Source: Arthrobacter sp. ISL-65 | GTDB lineage: Bacteria; Actinomycetota; Actinomycetes; Actinomycetales; Micrococcaceae | DNA length: 64,000 bases | Assembly (NCBI RefSeq): GCF_018613795.1 | Contig: NZ_JAGGPN010000049.1 | Coordinates: forward strand, 1 to 64,000 | Direction of reading: 5' to 3' | Shown: positions 60,557 through 64,000 of the stretch, in pieces | Layout of the letters: every line of letters begins with the position of its first letter | Numbering within the stretch: the first letter of the stretch is position 1 | Position numbers and translations under genes: made by a program | The notes under the pieces: generated by a model | Databases searched by the model: none | What the model was told of the DNA's origin: nothing | What the model saw: the letters and a program-made list of their open reading frames with translations, nothing else

Positions 60557-61483
60557 GTGTCTACACCTGATGTAAGCAACGAAGCCGGCTCGTCCGCCAA
60601 CAGCGTGACGGGCAGCAACCGCGTCAAGCGCGGCATGGCAGAGATGCTCAAGGGCGGCGTCATCATGGACGTCGTCAACGTCGAACAGGCCCGCATCGCC
60701 GAAGACGCCGGTGCCGTTGCCGTCATGGCGCTGGAACGCGTTCCGGCCGACATCCGCGCCCAGGGCGGCGTGTCCCGCATGTCCGATCCGGACATGATCG
60801 ACAAAATCATCGACGCCGTGTCCATCCCGGTCATGGCAAAGGCCCGGATCGGTCACTTCGTCGAGGCCCAGGTCCTGCAGTCCCTCGGTGTCGACTACAT
60901 TGACGAGTCCGAGGTCCTGACCCCGGCCGACTACGTCAACCACATCGACAAGTGGAACTTCACGGTTCCGTTCGTGTGTGGTGCCACCAACCTCGGTGAG
61001 GCCCTGCGGCGCATCAACGAGGGCGCGGCGATGATCCGGTCCAAGGGCGAGGCCGGCACCGGGGATGTCTCCAACGCCACCGGGCACATGCGCCAGATCC
61101 GCGCCGAGATCGCCAAGCTTGCTGCCCTGCCCGAGGACGAGCTGTACGTCGCGGCCAAGGAACTGCAGGCACCGTACGAACTGGTCAAGGAAGTTGCCGC
61201 GGCCGGCAAGCTTCCCGTGGTGCTGTTCACCGCCGGCGGTATCGCCACCCCGGCCGACGCCGCCATGATGATGCAGCTCGGCGCCGACGGCGTGTTCGTC
61301 GGCTCCGGTATCTTCAAGTCCGGCAACCCGGCCCAGCGTGCGGCCGCCGTCGTGAAGGCCACCACCTTCTTCGATGACCCGGACGTCATCGCCAAGGCCT
61401 CCCGCGGCCTGGGCGAGGCCATGGTAGGCATCAACGTGGATGAGATCCCGCAGCCGCACCGCCTCTCCGAGCGCGGCTGGTAA
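60557..61483 (+). CDS. pdxS: Pyridoxal 5'-phosphate synthase lyase subunit
   Basis: The 308-residue TIM-barrel protein has RVKRGMAEMLKGGVIMDVVN (active-site Asp and Lys region), VMAKARIGHFVEAQVLQ (Schiff-base Lys), DESEVLTPAD and the phosphate-binding GEAGTGDVSNAT. PdxS condenses ribose 5-phosphate, glyceraldehyde 3-phosphate and ammonia to PLP with PdxT. pdxT is not in the window. Start GTG 60557. A 21-bp-stem terminator follows. Confidence 0.96.
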   Translation: MSTPDVSNEAGSSANSVTGSNRVKRGMAEMLKGGVIMDVVNVEQARIAEDAGAVAVMALERVPADIRAQGGVSRMSDPDMIDKIIDAVSIPVMAKARIGHFVEAQVLQSLGVDYIDESEVLTPADYVNHIDKWNFTVPFVCGATNLGEALRRINEGAAMIRSKGEAGTGDVSNATGHMRQIRAEIAKLAALPEDELYVAAKELQAPYELVKEVAAAGKLPVVLFTAGGIATPADAAMMMQLGADGVFVGSGIFKSGNPAQRAAAVVKATTFFDDPDVIAKASRGLGEAMVGINVDEIPQPHRLSERGW

Positions 61484-61511
61484 CAGCCGCCTTGCGCTCC
61501 TAATTAGTACG

Positions 61512-61555
61512 ACGACGACGGCCGGTCACCTTCCAAGGTGACCGGCCGTCGTCGT
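61512..61555. terminator. Very strong bidirectional terminator
   Basis: A perfect 21-bp inverted repeat (61512-61532 with 61535-61555) with a two-base centre lies 29 bases after pdxS and 87 before the end of the convergent M3 peptidase gene. Confidence 0.88.
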
Positions 61556-61641
61556 GCGTCTAACCCAACAAGGTAGCAGCTGTGGGCGTTTCCATCGTGG
61601 GGAACGCCCTGTGGTGCTACCTACTTTGGGGAGCGGGGCGA

Positions 61642-63654
61642 TTACTCGAGGCCGCGGCGCTTGAGGAGGGGCTCGAGGGCGGCGTCGCGGCCGCGCAGGG
61701 TGCGGAACGACTCGAGCGGATCCCGGCTGTTGCCGCGGGAGAGCAGCTCGGCGCGGAACCGGTCGCCGTTGGCCCTGCTGAGACCGCCGTTCTCGGTGAA
61801 CCAGTCCACGGTCTCGGCGTCCAGCACTTCGCTCCAGATGTAGGAGTAGTAGCCCGCAGAGTAGCCGTCGCCCGCGAAGATGTGTTGGAAATAGCCAGTG
61901 CGGTAGCGCGGCGGAATCAGCGGATGGGCAACCCCTGCCGCGGCCAGTGCCTTCGCCTCGAATTCCAGGGCGTCCTGCGGAACGCCGTCGGTGTCCAGAA
62001 CGTGCCAGGCCAGATCCAGCAGCGCCGCACCGAGGTACTCCGTGGTGGCGAACCCCTCGCCCCACAGGCGGGACTCGTTGAGCCGGTCGACGACGTCCTG
62101 GGCCAGCGGCTCCCCGGTGGCATGGTGGCGGGCGTAGTTGGACAGCACCTCGGGCCACATGATCCACATTTCGTTGACTTGGGACGGGTACTCCACAAAG
62201 TCCCGCGGCACCGATGTGCCGGAGAAGCGGGGGTAGGTGACGTCGGAGAACAGCCCGTGCAGGGCGTGGCCGAACTCGTGGAACGCCGTGCGCACCTCAT
62301 CGAGCGTGAGCAGCGTGGGCTCACCTGCGGGCGGCTTGGAGATGTTCAGGTTGTTGATGACCACCGGCTTGGTGCCCAGAAGTGCCGACTGGTCAACCAG
62401 CGAATTCATCCACGCCCCGCCCCGCTTGGTTTCGCGGGTGTAGTAGTCGCCGAGGAACAGCCCCAGTTCTGTTCCGTCCGCGTCCCGGACCTCCCAGATC
62501 CGGACGTCCTCGTGGTAGCCGGCAAGGTCCCTGCGCTCATGGAAGGTGATGCCGAAGAGCGAGGTCGCGGCGAAGAACACGCCATCCGTCAGTACCCGGT
62601 CCAGCTCGAAGTACGGCCTGAGGGCCTGCTCGTCCACCGTGTACCGGTCCCGCCGCACCTTGGCGGAGTAGTAGGCCCAGTCCCAGGCCTCCAGCGGGTG
62701 GCCTGCGCTCTCGGCCAGGGCGGCTGCCTCGGCGTCGGCGTTCCGGACGGCGGCGGGCGCCAGCCGGTTCAGCATGGACCGGACGGCTCCGAAGTCCGGA
62801 GCCGTCTGCCGGTCCACCACCAGTTCGGCATAGTTGGCGAACCCCAGCAGGGCGGCTTTTTCGGCGCGGAGCCGGACCAGGGAGTTCACAACGTTGAGGA
62901 CGTCGAGGTCACCGCCGGTGCTGCCGCGGGCCACGGACGCTTCGAAGAGCCGCCGGCGCACGTCCCTGTTGTCCAGTGCGGCCAGGGCCGGCTGGTTGCT
63001 TGGCTGGATAAGCGTCAGGAGGAACTTGCCGTCATGCCCGGCTACCCGGGCTGCTTCCGCGGCGCTGGCGATCTCGTCTCCGGGTAGGCCAGCCAGGTCA
63101 TCGGCGCTGTCCAGCAGCAGGGCGGCGGACTTCATCGCCTCCTTGACGCGCTGCCCGAATTCCGTGCCCAGCCGGGACAGTTCGGCGTTCAGCGAACGGA
63201 GCCGGTCCTGGCCGGCGTCGTCCAGCTGAATCCCGGACTGGCGGAATTCCTTGAGGTACTCCTCGACGAGCCTTCCGGCTTCGGCGTCCAGACCCGCGGT
63301 ATCCACGGCGGCGAACCGCTCGTAGAGTGCCCGGTTCAGGTACACGGCATCCTGATGGGCGGCGAAGCGGGGCGACAGTTCGGTCTCCAGCTTCGTGATG
63401 GCCTCGGAGGCGTCGGCCGAAACCAGGGTGAAGAAGGAAGCCGCGGCCCGGTCCAGCAGCCGGCCGGACTTCTCCATGGCCAGTACCGTGTTGTCGAACG
63501 TGGCCGGTCCGGGGTTGTCCACGATGGCCTGGATCTCGGCCAGGTGCTCGGTGAGCCCGGCGTCAACCGCCTCGGCGTAGTGGTCGTCGTCGATGCCGGC
63601 AAACGGCGGCAGTCCGAAGGGCAGGGCGCTGGGGGAGAGGAGGGGATTGGTCAT
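61642..63654 (-). CDS. M3-family metallopeptidase (oligopeptidase/Dcp-like)
   Basis: The 670-residue cytoplasmic enzyme has the zinc motif FHEFGHALHGLFSDV (HEFGH, with a later Glu), VVINNLNISKPP, YPSQVNEMWIMWP and HIFAGDGYSAGYYSYIWSEVL. M3 peptidases cut short peptides, or dipeptides from their C-terminal ends. Full length, clean frame. No signal peptide. Confidence 0.95.
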   Translation of the reverse strand: MTNPLLSPSALPFGLPPFAGIDDDHYAEAVDAGLTEHLAEIQAIVDNPGPATFDNTVLAMEKSGRLLDRAAASFFTLVSADASEAITKLETELSPRFAAHQDAVYLNRALYERFAAVDTAGLDAEAGRLVEEYLKEFRQSGIQLDDAGQDRLRSLNAELSRLGTEFGQRVKEAMKSAALLLDSADDLAGLPGDEIASAAEAARVAGHDGKFLLTLIQPSNQPALAALDNRDVRRRLFEASVARGSTGGDLDVLNVVNSLVRLRAEKAALLGFANYAELVVDRQTAPDFGAVRSMLNRLAPAAVRNADAEAAALAESAGHPLEAWDWAYYSAKVRRDRYTVDEQALRPYFELDRVLTDGVFFAATSLFGITFHERRDLAGYHEDVRIWEVRDADGTELGLFLGDYYTRETKRGGAWMNSLVDQSALLGTKPVVINNLNISKPPAGEPTLLTLDEVRTAFHEFGHALHGLFSDVTYPRFSGTSVPRDFVEYPSQVNEMWIMWPEVLSNYARHHATGEPLAQDVVDRLNESRLWGEGFATTEYLGAALLDLAWHVLDTDGVPQDALEFEAKALAAAGVAHPLIPPRYRTGYFQHIFAGDGYSAGYYSYIWSEVLDAETVDWFTENGGLSRANGDRFRAELLSRGNSRDPLESFRTLRGRDAALEPLLKRRGLE

Positions 63655-63754
63655 GAAGCAACCCTTTCATGCAGCTCAGCGGTGCACAATGTTTTGGCGT
63701 GGTTCTACGGGCGGGTTGCCTGCCGTCGGCGGGCCGCGGACTTACGCTGGGGTC

Positions 63755-64000
63755 ATGGGGAACAACAACGTCTCTGGCCGTGCGTTTCAAGCGGCCGCTG
63801 CTGCACTGCTGATGGCGGGGCTGGTGTCCTGCGGCGTGGCCGCCGAGCAGGCCCGGCCGCAGCCGGCCAGTGAGTCCGGCAGCCAGTCCGGCAGCCAGCC
63901 TGCCAGTGCGGCCGGCCAGCCCTCGAGCCCGGCAGCGCAGTCCAGCGCCGGGAGCAGTGCAGCGCCCACGTCGACGGCGGACCCCACACCTAGTGCCGTT
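63755..64000 (+). CDS. Putative lipoprotein, 3' end beyond window
   Basis: The ATG frame encodes MGNNNVSGRAFQAAAAALLM, the lipobox LVSC and a long Ser/Ala/Gln/Pro-rich linker (SESGSQSGSQPASAAGQPSS). It is still open at 64000, so only the signal and linker are visible. The mature domain lies outside. Membrane-anchored on the outer face. Confidence 0.75.
   Translation, partial: MGNNNVSGRAFQAAAAALLMAGLVSCGVAAEQARPQPASESGSQSGSQPASAAGQPSSPAAQSSAGSSAAPTSTADPTPSAV

Noticed and set aside
61582..63087. A 501-codon open frame antisense to the M3 peptidase gene
   Set aside because: Shadow frame in a clearly coding minus-strand gene; no recognisable protein features.

Overview
The window is high-GC actinobacterial DNA, most like Arthrobacter/Pseudarthrobacter (Micrococcaceae). 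This rests on family content: a CxxC mycoredoxin-type glutaredoxin, a mycothiol-type DinB protein, DUF6504 next to dnaE2, DUF1918, a PIP-synthase-type PgsA beside an Ap4A-phosphorylase-type HIT protein, frequent GTG/TTG starts and strong GC3 bias. No rRNA, tRNA, CRISPR array, transposase or phage gene was seen.

Region 1 (1-22.4 kb) is accessory DNA full of small orphan genes, membrane proteins, lipoproteins and broken gene copies. Several families occur more than once: a DUF1871-like small protein (five loci), DUF3592 (one intact, two decayed), a DUF805 C-terminal tail (two loci), a helicase-associated-domain (HA) gene with its 3' flank (two or three loci), and a GWGAL-type gene pair. Other genes are a leaderless NUC1-type nuclease, a LysE exporter, a GlsB-like membrane protein, DUF2199, an RBBP9-like hydrolase and a HIT protein. 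Repeated small genes and remnants resemble immunity-gene arrays or gene graveyards, but no secreted toxin is visible.

Region 2 (22.4-35.6 kb) is mixed metabolism and stress: a membrane-anchored alpha/beta hydrolase divergent from a GlxA-type regulator, a truncated RelA/SpoT-domain gene, ChaB/Rho-N, DUF2087, aldo/keto reductase plus DinB, a dienelactone-hydrolase lipoprotein, DoxX, an Hpt-like protein without its histidine, RlmC (frameshifted), RNase Z and a GH16 lipoprotein.

Region 3 (36-53 kb) holds an AlkD-like protein, ammonium transporter, CsbD, metallophosphatase, Nudix, DksA/TraR-like zinc finger, DUF1918, DUF5671, an endonuclease/exonuclease/phosphatase-fold protein, a phosphodiester glycosidase beside a chimeric glycosyltransferase/carbohydrate-binding ORF, DUF427, thioesterase, DUF2177 (nonsense codon), lipoate ligase, mycoredoxin, an SRAP DNA-crosslink protein and chorismate mutase.

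Region 4 (53-64 kb) is core: a LexA-like box, DUF6504-dnaE2 mutagenic polymerase, thrS-HIT-pgsA, pdxS, an M3 oligopeptidase and the start of a lipoprotein.

Many genes carry single-base indels, mostly apparent deletions and often in short homopolymers, including in the conserved gene rlmC. Part of the apparent gene decay may therefore be sequencing error. Short tandem duplications (14-21 bp) at gene 3' ends are a separate, clearly visible pattern; one of 17 bp by itself breaks a reading frame.
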